Shown here: positions 1-10,230 of the stretch, one piece after another
How positions within the stretch are numbered: the first letter of the stretch is position 1
How the letters are laid out: every line of letters begins with the position of its first letter
Assembly (NCBI GenBank): GCA_027405735.1
Contig: JAPEHQ010000010.1
Span: forward strand, 1,860,001 to 1,924,000
Direction: 5' to 3'
Origin: Mucor racemosus
Lineage: Eukaryota > Mucoromycota > Mucoromycetes > Mucorales > Mucoraceae
DNA: 64,000 nucleotides
Notes under the pieces: generated by a model
Database searches by the model: none
Seen by the model: the letters and a program-made list of their open reading frames with translations, nothing else
What the model was told of the DNA's origin: nothing
Made by a program: the position numbers and the translations under genes

Positions 1-688
1 TTTTTGCCATGACAATGCAGTTTTCTAGTCAATATACTACTTATTAGACAATACCCCTCGTTCTCGTCATATCGATTCCGTAGAATTTCAACAAAGGGAC
101 ACTATTTGATTGTATTAAATACCAACTAAACAATACTCTTGAAATTTAATGCTTTTCACTCTTCAAGTAGAACAAAAAACACATGCATATTCCTGACATA
201 TTGGAAAATAGTATTAGTGCAATAAAAATGACTTTTAAGAATACCAAATCCGAAAAATAATTCTTTAAAATATACAAGTTGGGTACATTTTTTTTTTGTC
301 CTGAAACATTCGATTGTTTGAAAGCAGTTACTAATGTATATATTTTTGAAATCTTGATAATCGAACATGCTAAAACTGTCAAGAGTATTATAGAAATACT
401 AATTTCTCAAGGGTTTATTTACAAGATCAAGAAAGTTGTTGATTAATTTCAATTTTAAAAAGAGAAGTGTACAACTGGGTTTCTACCAATTTACATTGAT
501 GATTGGCCATGATGTACTGTATTTCGTCAAAGAAAGGCCATGTTGTCCGTTCTTTGTGACGTAGACTATAATATGGAAAGTCCGGGGATGGCCCCACAGT
601 CTTCAATTACCCTAAAAAAGGCACCATACTCACCAAAGATTTTGTATTTCTTAACTTTGTACAGTTTTTTTTATATTTCATAAAAGCA
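1..688. other. 5' intergenic region upstream of ATP synthase gamma
   Basis: No convincing gene is visible. Open frames here are short, AT-biased and without recognisable domains. The last 100-150 bases presumably hold the promoter and 5' UTR of the ATP synthase gamma gene. I see no clear TATA box. Confidence 0.5.
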
Positions 689-2027
689 ATGTTGTTCACT
701 GTCTCTCGCATTGCACGCCCCGCTGCTACTCCCGTTAGGTACATAACGCAAACAAAAATTTTATATACACATTGTTTGACTTAGACAATACGTCAATTTT
801 CTTTTTCTTTTTTTTTTTTTTAGCAAGGCTGTCCAAGCTCGTAATATGGCTACCTTGAAAGAAAGTAAATATATCGATAATCATCCAACAACCAACCTTT
901 TTCACGAATAAACACCAATATTAATCGACTTTTTTTTTCTTTTCTTTTTTTTTTACATAGTTCAACAACGTTTGAAGTCTGTTCAAAACATTGAAAAGAT
1001 TACCAAGTCTATGAAGATGATTGCCTCCACCAAGGTCAACAAGGCTCAACGTGGTATGGAAGCCGCTCGTATCTTTGGTCAAGCTTCTAACTGTAAAGTA
1101 TTATAACATGAATGGGATAGATTTCATCAAATGATATGGGTGTGTGTGTGTGTGTGTGTGTGTTTTGTTGGGAGAATATGAAAGTGTAACTTGAGGGGGG
1201 GATGAGGGGTTTGGGAGAGAGGATAAAGAGATGAAAGAAAACATTTAGACATTTATTTGCGGGGAAAATTAATATAATTATTCTTTACTATTTAGCTCTC
1301 TTCACCAACGCCGAGACCAAGGCTGCTGATGATAACAAGATCCTTTTCGTTGCTTCTTCATCTGATCGTGGTCTCTGTGGTGGTATTCACTCCAGTGTTT
1401 CCAAGGCAACCCGTAGGGCTGTTGCTGATCACCCTACCTCCGAAGTTGTTGTTCTTGGTGATAAGCCCAAGGCTCAATTGACTCGTGTTATTCGTAATCA
1501 ACTTGCTCTTACCTTTAACCAAATCGGTAAGGATGTTCCTACTTTCCAAGAGGCTGCTTCCATTGTTGATCTCATCAAGTCTTCCGAGATTGAGTTCGAT
1601 ACTGCCAACATTGTTTACAACAAGTTCATCTCTGTTGTTTCTTACGAAGCTGAGACCATCCCTATCTACTCTGAAGCTACCTTCAAGGCTTCTCCTAACT
1701 TTGCTGTTTATGAAATCGAGGATGATGTTCTTGCTAACCTTCAAGAATTCACTTTTGCTAATGGTCTCTACTGGGCCATGGCTGAAGGTCATGCCGCTGA
1801 GATGTGCGCCAAGCGTGCTGCTATGGAGAACGCTACTCAAAATGCTGGTGAGATGATCCAAAAGTTGACCATGACCTACAATCGTGGTCGTCAAGCCGTT
1901 ATTACCAACGAATTGAGTAAGTCTTAGTGATGAAAGTGAATTATGCACATGTAATTTTAAACTGACATAAACCCTTTTTCTTTTCTTTTTAATAGTTGAT
2001 ATTATTACTGGTGCTTCCGCTCTTTAA
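689..2027 (+). CDS. ATP3: Mitochondrial F1Fo ATP synthase subunit gamma
   Basis: This is the central-stalk gamma subunit of the mitochondrial F1 ATPase, the rotor that couples proton flow through Fo to ATP synthesis in the matrix. Five exons (689-738, 824-864, 961-1092, 1296-1916, 1996-2027) join in frame to 291 codons, close to the usual fungal length. The first roughly 25 residues are Arg/Ala-rich without acidic residues, as expected of a matrix targeting peptide. The mature part opens with ATLKEIQQRLKSVQNIEKIT, the conserved N-terminal gamma helix, then has SSDRGLCGGIH near the middle and ends in NRGRQAVITNEL plus DIITGASAL, the C-terminal helix that inserts into the alpha3beta3 ring. Introns are 80-204 nt; intron 3 contains a (GT)n microsatellite. 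Exon 4 is visibly richer in C-ending codons than neighbouring genes, as expected for high expression. The start is the only in-frame ATG giving a presequence. Confidence 0.97.
1140..1163. repeat. (GT)n microsatellite in intron 3 of ATP3
   Basis: A run of about twelve GT dinucleotides lies inside the third intron of the ATP synthase gamma gene, followed by a G-rich stretch. It does not touch the coding frame. Its length is likely to vary between strains. Confidence 0.85.
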
Positions 2028-2312
2028 GTTTAGTCATTTCAATGATAATAGTATCTTAATTTATGATGTTTGCTAGGATTAATTTTTTCTTACATCCGTC
2101 ATTTTTTAAACAAAAAGAAGAGAATAGATAAATTCTTTGTAACAAAATATATAAATCCAATATTTAACCGTATATAACAATATATAGTTTCAACAATATA
2201 TAGTTTCGGAGCTTCATAGAGAACCCTGCTTCTTTCTGACCAATTTTTGTTGTTGCATTTCCTTTTTATTTTTCTTTTTCATATACACACATTTAATTTA
2301 TATTATTTTACA

Positions 2313-3344
2313 ATGGATAATCAATGGACTATAAATATTCCGACTGAACCAACTTCAAGACTAGTTCTTGTAAAGAACATTTCATTAGAAACTCAAGAGG
2401 CTACTATCAAGGATTTCTTTTCCTTTTGTGGTATCATTACTGCTTTTGAGATAAAGAAAGATAGTGAAGATGAAAAGCATCAAGCTGCTTTAATTTTATT
2501 CGAGAAAGATGCAGCAGCAAAAACTGCTACATTATTAAGTCAAGGTAATGTCTAAAAGAAAAAGAAAAGGAAAAAATACATTTATGCATATGTTCAACAA
2601 AATTTCTAGCTGTGGTGGATGATAGTCCAATCGAAGTAGAGCCCTTTTTTAAACAGGTGCCAGTGGTCGAAGATACTACAACCCCAGTGGTAACAGATGC
2701 TCAGCAGCAGCAACAACAACAACAACCTCAGGAGAGTAAATCAGTTTCTCATGTGATGGCGGAACTTTTAGCATCAGGTTATGTTTTGACAGAATCCGTG
2801 GTCAATAAAGGTGCCGAATTTGATGAAAAACATGGCGTTTCTACTCGTGTCAATGGATATTTGACAAAGATGGGCGCTAGTTTAACTCAATTAAATCAAA
2901 AGTTCCATAGTTCAAGTAATTTAAAAGAAAAGAATGTGCCTGTTACTGCAACTCCTATTGATTCTACCAACACCACTGATACAACATCATCTGCTCCTAC
3001 TCCTGCCCCTGCTCCTGCTCCTTCTAGAATGCAAAATTTAATGAAATCTAGAGCTAGTTTAAAGGTCCAAGGATTTGCATCTAGAGTAGCAGGTAAAGTT
3101 ACAACTGTTCATGAGGAAGCAAAAAGAATTGCTGTAAGTAAATTATTTTACATGAAAGAGAATCATCTGATGAATTTTATTAATTTATCTACTGTAGGCC
3201 GAGAAGAAAAAAGATGCTCCTTCTCTCTCTGCCGTTACTGTCACACCTGTAAATGATGTTGTTGATCACAAGCCTGATCAACCACAACCACAACCACAAC
3301 CACAACAACAACAGGCCATTAAGGAATCACCACGTTTGAAATAA
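2313..3344 (+). CDS. Vip1-like RRM-domain RNA-binding protein
   Basis: Three exons (2313-2544, 2610-3133, 3198-3344) join to 300 codons. Residues about 15-80 form one RRM: RLVLVKNIS matches RNP2 and HQAALILFE the RNP1 strand, with KDFFSFCGIITAFEI between them. The arrangement KNIS...T...IKDFFSFCG followed by FEKDAAAKTA is that of the fungal Vip1 family, RNA-binding proteins found in Schizosaccharomyces and filamentous fungi. The rest is low complexity: a poly-Gln run near residue 105, a (PA)n stretch, two amphipathic segments rich in Lys/Ala, and a C-terminal (PQ)n tract. The molecular role of Vip1 proteins is poorly defined, so only RNA binding is inferred. It lies 285 bp downstream of ATP3 in the same direction. 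The ATG at 2313 is preferred because it directly precedes the RRM and follows a pyrimidine-rich leader. Confidence 0.8.
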
Positions 3345-6290
3345 ACTTAATGGCTTTTTCGGCTCTTTTCCTAATACAAATTGTTTGTATGTGTATGTGA
3401 AATGGGGACCTAGACTTTTTATCATTCAACTTCATCATCATAAACATGAACATATATCACCTGTGTGTATTATTTAGCAATTTTATCGGCTCTTTCCCTT
3501 ATTTTGTAATCATATGCCTGATGATTATATTGATCGGAATTACGATAACGTCACATTGTATATCAATATCAATGTATACACGTCCTTTAGTGGAAAAAAA
3601 AAAGAGTTAAATGCCTTTTGTTTATGTCATTTGATATGCGAAAAGAAAATCAATCGGCTCCCGGTCCTTTCCTTTGAAAAGGTCGCCTTATATAAAAAAT
3701 TTGGGGGGGGGGGATGGAGAAGAGGAAGAAAGGGAAAATGGATCATTCGTTTTACTATTTAAATATTTGGTATAACCTTACCTAATTTGAGAAACAAACA
3801 GTGCATGTCCCCTTATTGTAAATGCGTAAATACATATGTGAATGCTAATGCACAATGCTGCAATAATAAGAATTATTCAAAACCCAGAAAAAATATACAA
3901 ATTATGCATTAAATCTTTTCTTATTTTTTAAATGCGCTTTATATACAATATTATGATTAAAAAGGATCAAAGCTTATGTGTAACTAGAGCTAGTTGTACG
4001 AATATAATATCACGGAATGTTTTCGAATGTTTAAATGTTCAAATCGACGAATTGGAGACGTACAGTCATGATTTCAAACAAAATTATTTTGAAAAAAGAA
4101 CTGCTCCAAACCTAACTTGAAACATTAAATGTCTTTTATATGATACATTTTGGCAGAGCCAAGTAAAAAGGATCGGCAGCAACTGATAAAACCAAAAAGT
4201 TTCGAATCAAATCATACGTTTCACGCTCATAAACTGAGATTTGACCATCAAACCATTTGTTTGATAGGCCATTTCGAGTACAAGTTTGGAATGTTTTCGG
4301 TTTTGAAACCATGCCAAATGATCATCCGTATTCAAAAGACATATCGTAAAGCATTTCTAGCCATTTTGCAGACACTTTTAGGATCAATGCAAAATCGACC
4401 TTTTTTTTCCAATTTTCCTTTACAATTATAGGTGGGCCTTGATGAAATCAATTAAAGAATATTTTCTTCATCAAAATAACATTTTTTACTAAGGTATATT
4501 ATAATTCAAAATGCTTCCAAAACTTTGGTTCCCACTTTTAAATTTTTTAATTGTGCATTTATTATGTAAAATTTAGATATTTTTTAGAAGAACATGTTTT
4601 TAGTTTTTTCCCAATTTATTCTTCAAAAAATGGTTTATAAAAACATAAATTAAATGGTCAAATAAAGCAAACACTTCTCTATAAAAATAATTAAAGCATG
4701 TCTTTGATACAATTATTTTCAAAGAAGATATCAGCGAAAAATGCCAAAGATGGTTGAATTCGTCAGAAATAAACATTTTGGGCCACTTTAAATTTCATAC
4801 TCCGCTCACCAATTTGTATTTGCAAAATGAATGATTTTGTCTGAACTAACCAACTATAGGGCTGTTTTAATTACTCTATTATCAAGTGAGAATCTGCTTG
4901 ATGATAGAGAACTCGGAATATAAGGCATCAGAAGGTCTCTACCCTATACTACTGATATAAACATAAACAAAATATAACAATGAAATGCATTTTTGGGGGA
5001 CGAAAAATGGTGGGAACTTGCATAAAATTTTCAGCCTTTCATCTTCTTACATGATGCCTTCGAAGTAGAAGAAAAATTCTTCTTTCATATGCTTTATGTT
5101 CTTGTGGAATCAGAATATGATACGCAAATAGTCAATCAATGAAAATATGTAATTGTTCCTGAAATTAATCATCACCCTGTCTTTCATTCACACATAAACC
5201 GGAAAAAATCTCGAGGTATTGAATACAATTTTTATCATATGAAAGGATTATACAACAAAACAGGGTGTTGCTGATCAATTCTAATAACGTGTTTTGCTTA
5301 TAATTCGATTCTCCTTACTTTCTCTTGTTGTACAGTGTGATTGACTATTAGTACAATGTGCCAATCCAAAATAATTTATTTTCGGGTATGTGCATGGTAC
5401 TTGATTCAAGCAGCACAATGTGTTCTCGGTAGTAAAAGGGTTTTTTTTTTTTGCCACATTAAATTAATCTAATTTTACCCCTGAATTCAAATCATTTTTT
5501 TAATTTCATGAGACATTTTAATTATTATTATTAGTTCTGAACAAATACGATAAATTGCATTATTAATATTCTATTTTGAAAAAAAAAAGAAAAAAGAAAC
5601 TATAACGCATCAGCCGACAAAGGTTAAAAAAAGAAAAATAAGCTTTCTTATTTTAACAACTACGGGGTATTTAAGCCAACCAACAATTGATTACATATTA
5701 AACTTGATATAATCAAGTAAAATATTGTAATTGGATTATAGTCAGGTACAAGCGACGCAACATACAATTGCATATACATACAAATATAGAAAGAAACCAA
5801 AATTTCCGATAAACCAAAAGAAAAACACAAACATATGATTGATAATATTACATTTTAAACAGGTGCTTCTACTCTCTCCATTTTCTTTGGAATCGTATGT
5901 TGGCTTGTATTGTGTAGTTTGTGAGCGGTGTATAACAAAAAAAAATCATAATACCGGTGTCGTCCGATTATTCTAGTTTTTCATCCTGTGTGTTACAACA
6001 ACAGGAAAAAGTTGTAAAAAAACATATTACATGTGCTTTAATTCTAAATTCAAATGAAAGCTGGTGATATTAGTGATCAAATGCCATCATTGTAATTATA
6101 TAGAAATAACGAGATTTTTTGATTTTTTTTTTTTGGGGGGAGCAAGAGAGGCCGAGAAAGGTGATCAATGCTGCGATTTTTATCAGCCAATATACACTAA
6201 AAAGCAGCAGTTTAATATAAATTTGCTGCTGATTATTAAAAATTATCAACAATTGCATTTGTATATGTAGAACCTGTTTATTTTCTTGGG
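3345..6290. other. Long AT-rich intergenic region
   Basis: Nearly 3 kb with no supportable gene. Open frames of 60-93 codons on either strand have no domain and no splice-compatible extensions. The sequence has many homopolymer runs. It lies between the Vip1-like gene and the start of the GLI-like zinc-finger gene, so the distal part may hold upstream control sequences of the latter. Confidence 0.5.
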
Positions 6291-6291
6291 C

Positions 6292-6417
6292 TATAAAAAG
6301 GTACCTTTTTTATTTTGCATATTCTTTTCCTTCTTTCTCTTTCTCTCTCTCTCTCTCACCCTCGTGCCGCCTCTCTCTCTCTCTCTCTCTCTATCTTTCA
6401 GAGCTATCAGGAAAAAA
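6292..6417 (+). promoter_or_regulatory. TATA box and (CT)n leader of the GLI-like zinc-finger gene
   Basis: TATAAAAAG at 6292-6300 lies about 120 bp upstream of the start codon at 6418. It is followed by a long pyrimidine tract with two (CT)n blocks (about 6335-6356 and 6371-6392), a typical fungal core-promoter or 5' UTR arrangement. The transcription start is inferred to fall within or just before the pyrimidine tract. Confidence 0.5.
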
Positions 6418-8132
6418 ATGTCCTATTCATATCAACAAAACAGCAACGATTGTAACAAATCAAACGAATTAAAAATCTTTACCTCACCTAATTCTGCTGC
6501 TACTACTTCTTGTAATCAAATGTTGAACCATTTTTATCCATCACCTCATTCGCCACCCAATGAGCAAGGTTTGTTAAAAGCATAAATGGACAAAAAAAAA
6601 CCCCCCCATAATAACAATTTGGATTAGACATTTTACTAAATACACCAATGCTGCAGGAACAGCAACAAAATCACGAAGATTGGTTAATTCAAAATCAATT
6701 TAATTTTTGTGCCTACAGCAACAATAACAACAATAATTCTGAAGCATCCTATTCATCTGGTATTCGTACCCCTGATCTTAGTTTATCTGACAATTCACAA
6801 TTATTTGGTTTTACATCATTTTTGAATCAAGCTTATTTCCCTACATCCACTACAAATCCACCTATGCAACAACAGCAAACAGATCAAATCCAACTTATTC
6901 CTTCCCTTTCTGTAAGAGAAAATAAAATTCGTGCACTGACACAAAAAAGAAAGAAAAACTTACTTTTAATTGTTATATTTTAGCACCAAGATCATATGAT
7001 GTTGTTACAAAAAGGATATTCCGAGAATAACCATCATAATTCCAATCTGTTATTAACTACTCAGCCTCAATGCAAACAACAACAACAACAACAACAAAAC
7101 TATGAACAAACAATTTTTAATATGCCAATTAATCATGATTATAATGATAGTCAAGTCATTATTGATTCAAATGTAAATGAAGATTCCGTATTGACTCGAT
7201 TATCACGGGAGCAACTTATTGAACGTGTAGTACAATTAGAGATGGAAAGATCAAATAGATCTGCTACTACCACTAACAATGACTGTAGAGTTTTCTATGA
7301 ACAAACAATAATAGGTAAATATAATGCAATTTTGCATTAAAAAAAAATTTTGTTTTACTAATATTTGAGAAATTTTAGACACCAAAAAGAACCCTTGCCA
7401 TACACATGAAATTAAAATTGAACAAAATCAATCATCATTACATAATCAAACTGAAAACACTGAAATGTATTCTTGTTTATGGGTTAAATGTTCATCTCAA
7501 GCACCTTCTTTAGATAAATTAATGACTCATATATGTGAAAACCATATTGGTAGTGGAAAGGTAAATAAGAATAGATATACAAAATAATAGCTTACCTAAC
7601 CCTATTTCAATAAACAGGCCACTTACTTTTGTGAATGGAAAGATTGTGCTAGAAACAAAAAACCATTTATGAAAAGACATAAAATGCACAATCACATGAG
7701 AACACATACAGGTGAACGACCTTTTGTATGTACCGTGATAGGTATGTATTTATTATTATCATATACGGAAACAAACAACTAATAAAATTTTAAACATTAG
7801 GCTGCAGCAAGACTTTTTCTAGACCTGATTCTCTTAGTACTCATATAAAAACTCATTCTGATATCCGACCTTATTTATGCTCTATGCCTGGTTGCGAAAA
7901 AGCTTACTTTCATTCAAGATCACTTAGAAAACATATTAAATCAACACATTTAAAGAAATCTTCTACTACTGCAACAGCCTCCACAACAACAACATCGGTT
8001 CGTCGGAACAATCCGTCTACTACTATTGTATCACAACAACAAAGAAGAAAATTGAACAATATGATGAAATCACCTGTTCATTTGGATTCACCACATTCAT
8101 TACAACTTATACCCAATACAACATTTTATTAA
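6418..8132 (+). CDS. C2H2 zinc-finger transcription factor, GLI/ZIC-like, four fingers
   Basis: Six exons (6418-6568, 6628-6911, 6984-7314, 7379-7560, 7618-7741, 7801-8132) join to 467 codons. The N-terminal 250 residues are Asn/Gln/Ser-rich and probably disordered, with a short helical segment LSREQLIERVVQLEMER just before the third intron. Four C2H2 fingers follow from about residue 288 to 410. Finger 1 is CLWVKC...HICENH, finger 2 begins CEWKDC and ends HMRTHTGERPF, finger 3 is CSKTFSRPDSLSTHIKTH and finger 4 is CEKAYFHSRSLRKHIKSTH. The tryptophan in fingers 1 and 2 and the HIG.GK linker are hallmarks of the GLI/ZIC class and its fungal relatives, in which the first two fingers pack on each other. 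The tail is Thr/Ser-rich and basic. Expected role: nuclear DNA-binding regulator; target genes cannot be inferred. The second exon start at 6628 was chosen because it is the only acceptor that keeps the frame. Confidence 0.85.
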
Positions 8133-8349
8133 ATGTTTCTTATATTATTATGCCAAAAATCCCCCCCCCCTTTTCTACTATGCATTTCCCTTATGTTTCT
8201 TCTTCTTGACACACAAACACACGCTCTGTTTTCTTTTCTTCTTTCTTGTATACAACAACAACAACAACAAATTCATTTTTCAAATAAAGCATTCTTTTTG
8301 ACTCTCTTTCTTTCTTTTAATACCAGCTTTTTCTCTATTTTAGATAATC

Positions 8350-9023
8350 ATGGAAACTATTGTTTATGAAGCAGTTGATGAGTTGAATGGTACATTTTCT
8401 ATTCAAAATACCAGTAAACCAGCTGTAATATGAACTCTTTTTTTATTTTGTTTTTTTATTTTATCGCGTAATTTAAACATTTATTCATAGGTAGATGAAT
8501 TCAATAAAGAAATCAAATCATATGTAAAACGTGTAAAAGATACCACAGATTTAATCACAAAAGTAGTTGAATATCTATACGCGCAATTGAATAGCTCTAA
8601 TCGTTGTTATTAGGTCCAGTCTGAAACGGATAATATTAATCAACTATTAGAATCATTAAAATCAAAAGATGATGAATTACAAGCTACATTTAACAAGATT
8701 GATCAACTTGAAGTAAGAATATTTGTTATGTTTAAAAAAGAAAGAGTTATTAATAATATATAATAGCTATTAGTAACTAAAGTAAAAGATACATATAATG
8801 CAGTAGCCGAGAATTTAGATATAGTAGAGAAAGCAGTAAATGCCAGTACACCATTTCGATTAGTATGTTGTATATATTATGATAATATCTTTCTTTATTT
8901 ATTCATTATATTCTTTAGGGCAATCGTTACAAGTCAGATGTACCAATTCAACCTTATTTTCCACCACCTAATCAAGTTGATATATACGATACAAATGAAC
9001 TATTTACATCGATTCATCTATAA
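8350..9023 (+). CDS. Small coiled-coil protein, BLOC-1 subunit 4 (cappuccino)-like
   Basis: Five short exons (8350-8424, 8491-8562, 8614-8712, 8767-8862, 8919-9023), all split in phase 0, join to 148 codons. The middle of the protein is one long amphipathic helix region, with KIDQLELLVTKVKDTYNAV followed by LDIVEKAV. This spacing (a KIDxLE block, then a helix ending in an EKA motif) resembles BLOC1S4/cappuccino, a component of the BLOC-1 endosomal sorting complex, known in fungi as Cnl1. The match is by pattern only. The C-terminal 30 residues are Pro-rich and end in FTSIHL. The gene starts 217 bp after the zinc-finger gene. Its stop codon overlaps the stop codon of the convergent cold-shock gene. 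It could instead be an unrelated small coiled-coil protein. Confidence 0.6.
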
Positions 9024-9078
9024 ATAATGATGATGATGAGGTATAATATACGTAACGAAATGTTGTTGTTGCTGTTGC

Positions 9079-9122
<44 letters not shown>

Positions 9123-10131
9123 GTGATGATGATGATAAAGTGATGGCATATGATAATTACTACCTCCACCAGGGGGGAGAGCAGTAGGAGGAAGAGGAGG
9201 AAAAGAGTGTGTTACTATTATCAAGAGATGATTAGTTTTTTTTTTTTATTTGTAAAAATAAACTCTTTTTTTTTTAAATACATTACATTCACTGATATGA
9301 TGATGATACTCTGTTGATTCATGTTGTTGTGTAGTTGTTGTAGTTGATGATGAAGATGAAGTTGTTGTTGCAATAGCATTTGAAGTATTACTGTTGTTGT
9401 TGGGTTGACTATAACAACATGTTAATTGCCATTTATATGTATATATCACCTATTACTTACTAATCAATTGTATATTTAATACAATCTAAATATCTTCCAT
9501 GAAGACCAGTAACATATAATGCATAAATACCTTTAGGGCCATCATGCAACTCATATTCAACCTATAAATTTTCATTTTTTTTTTTTTTTTTGTTATTTTT
9601 GATATTCACATTCATCATCTAGCGAAAAAAAAAAAGTTTACCTCTTCTCCCTATTTTTATATATACAACATAAAACACATAAACATTATATATAAACAAA
9701 TAAACAAAACAACAGGCGTTCTACACACAAACCTTATTTAATGTAGCCAAATATCCCTTATTTAAACTTAAAATTGAAGTATGATGAACAAAGACTAGAA
9801 GAATTTGACGTTGCTATTATTATTATTATGATAGTCAATCAATTGTTATTGTTATTTTACCTTCTTCAATTCGATTATACTTGTTTTCAAGTAAAGGAGA
9901 TGACGAAGATTGCTTTTTATATGGTTTCAATTCTGGTTGCTGTTCTTGTTGTTGTTGTTGTTGAGATTGATTAGGAATAATAAACCCATATCCTTTTGCT
10001 ACATTAAAGAATTTTACTTTGCCAGTTCTTCTGCAATGTCTACGATAAAATACTGCAGGTGGAATTGGCTGAGGTGGATGAAATAAAGCTGTTGTAGGCG
10101 GTAAATGTTCATACTGCTGATACTGAAACAT
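9018..10131 (-). CDS. Cold-shock-domain nucleic-acid-binding protein
   Basis: Six exons on the minus strand (10131-9861, 9794-9733, 9650-9642, 9561-9461, 9408-9287, 9214-9018) join to 253 codons. Residues about 35-150 form a cold-shock domain: GKVKFFNVAKGYGFIIP carries the aromatic RNP1 motif, then after a Gln/Ser-rich insert come VFVHHTSI (RNP2), LNKGYLATLNK, GEEVEYEL and DGPKGIYALYVTG, closing the OB fold. The insert of about 40 residues between RNP1 and RNP2 is longer than in bacterial Csp proteins. The conserved GEE is encoded by a 9-nt exon at 9642-9650. The C-terminal half is low complexity (Ser/Thr, then a His run and a long Gln run). Expected role: binding of single-stranded RNA or DNA, probably translational or cold-stress control. 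Cold-shock-domain proteins are kept in early-diverging fungi and rare in Dikarya. The stop codon overlaps that of the neighbouring plus-strand gene. Confidence 0.85.
9642..9650 (-). other. 9-nt microexon encoding Gly-Glu-Glu in the cold-shock gene
   Basis: On the minus strand an AG acceptor (9652-9651) is followed by nine bases and then a GTAAAC donor starting at 9641. Both flanking introns are of usual size (82 and 80 nt). Without the nine bases the frame stays open, but the domain loses the conserved GEE between LNK and VEYEL. Confidence 0.75.
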
Positions 10132-10230
10132 GATTATATCGCTGAAAAGAAAGATAGAGGAAGAAAGGAAAGAAAATGTAAATGTTTATTTACTGTATTT
10201 ATATAAATTAAAGGCTTTATATTCTTGCTG

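Noticed and set aside
1358..1948. 196-codon minus-strand frame opposite ATP3
   Set aside because: Shadow of the codon-biased ATP3 exon 4 on the other strand.
4150..4431. 93-codon plus-strand frame in the 3-kb spacer
   Set aside because: No domain, no splice partner, composition like the surrounding DNA.
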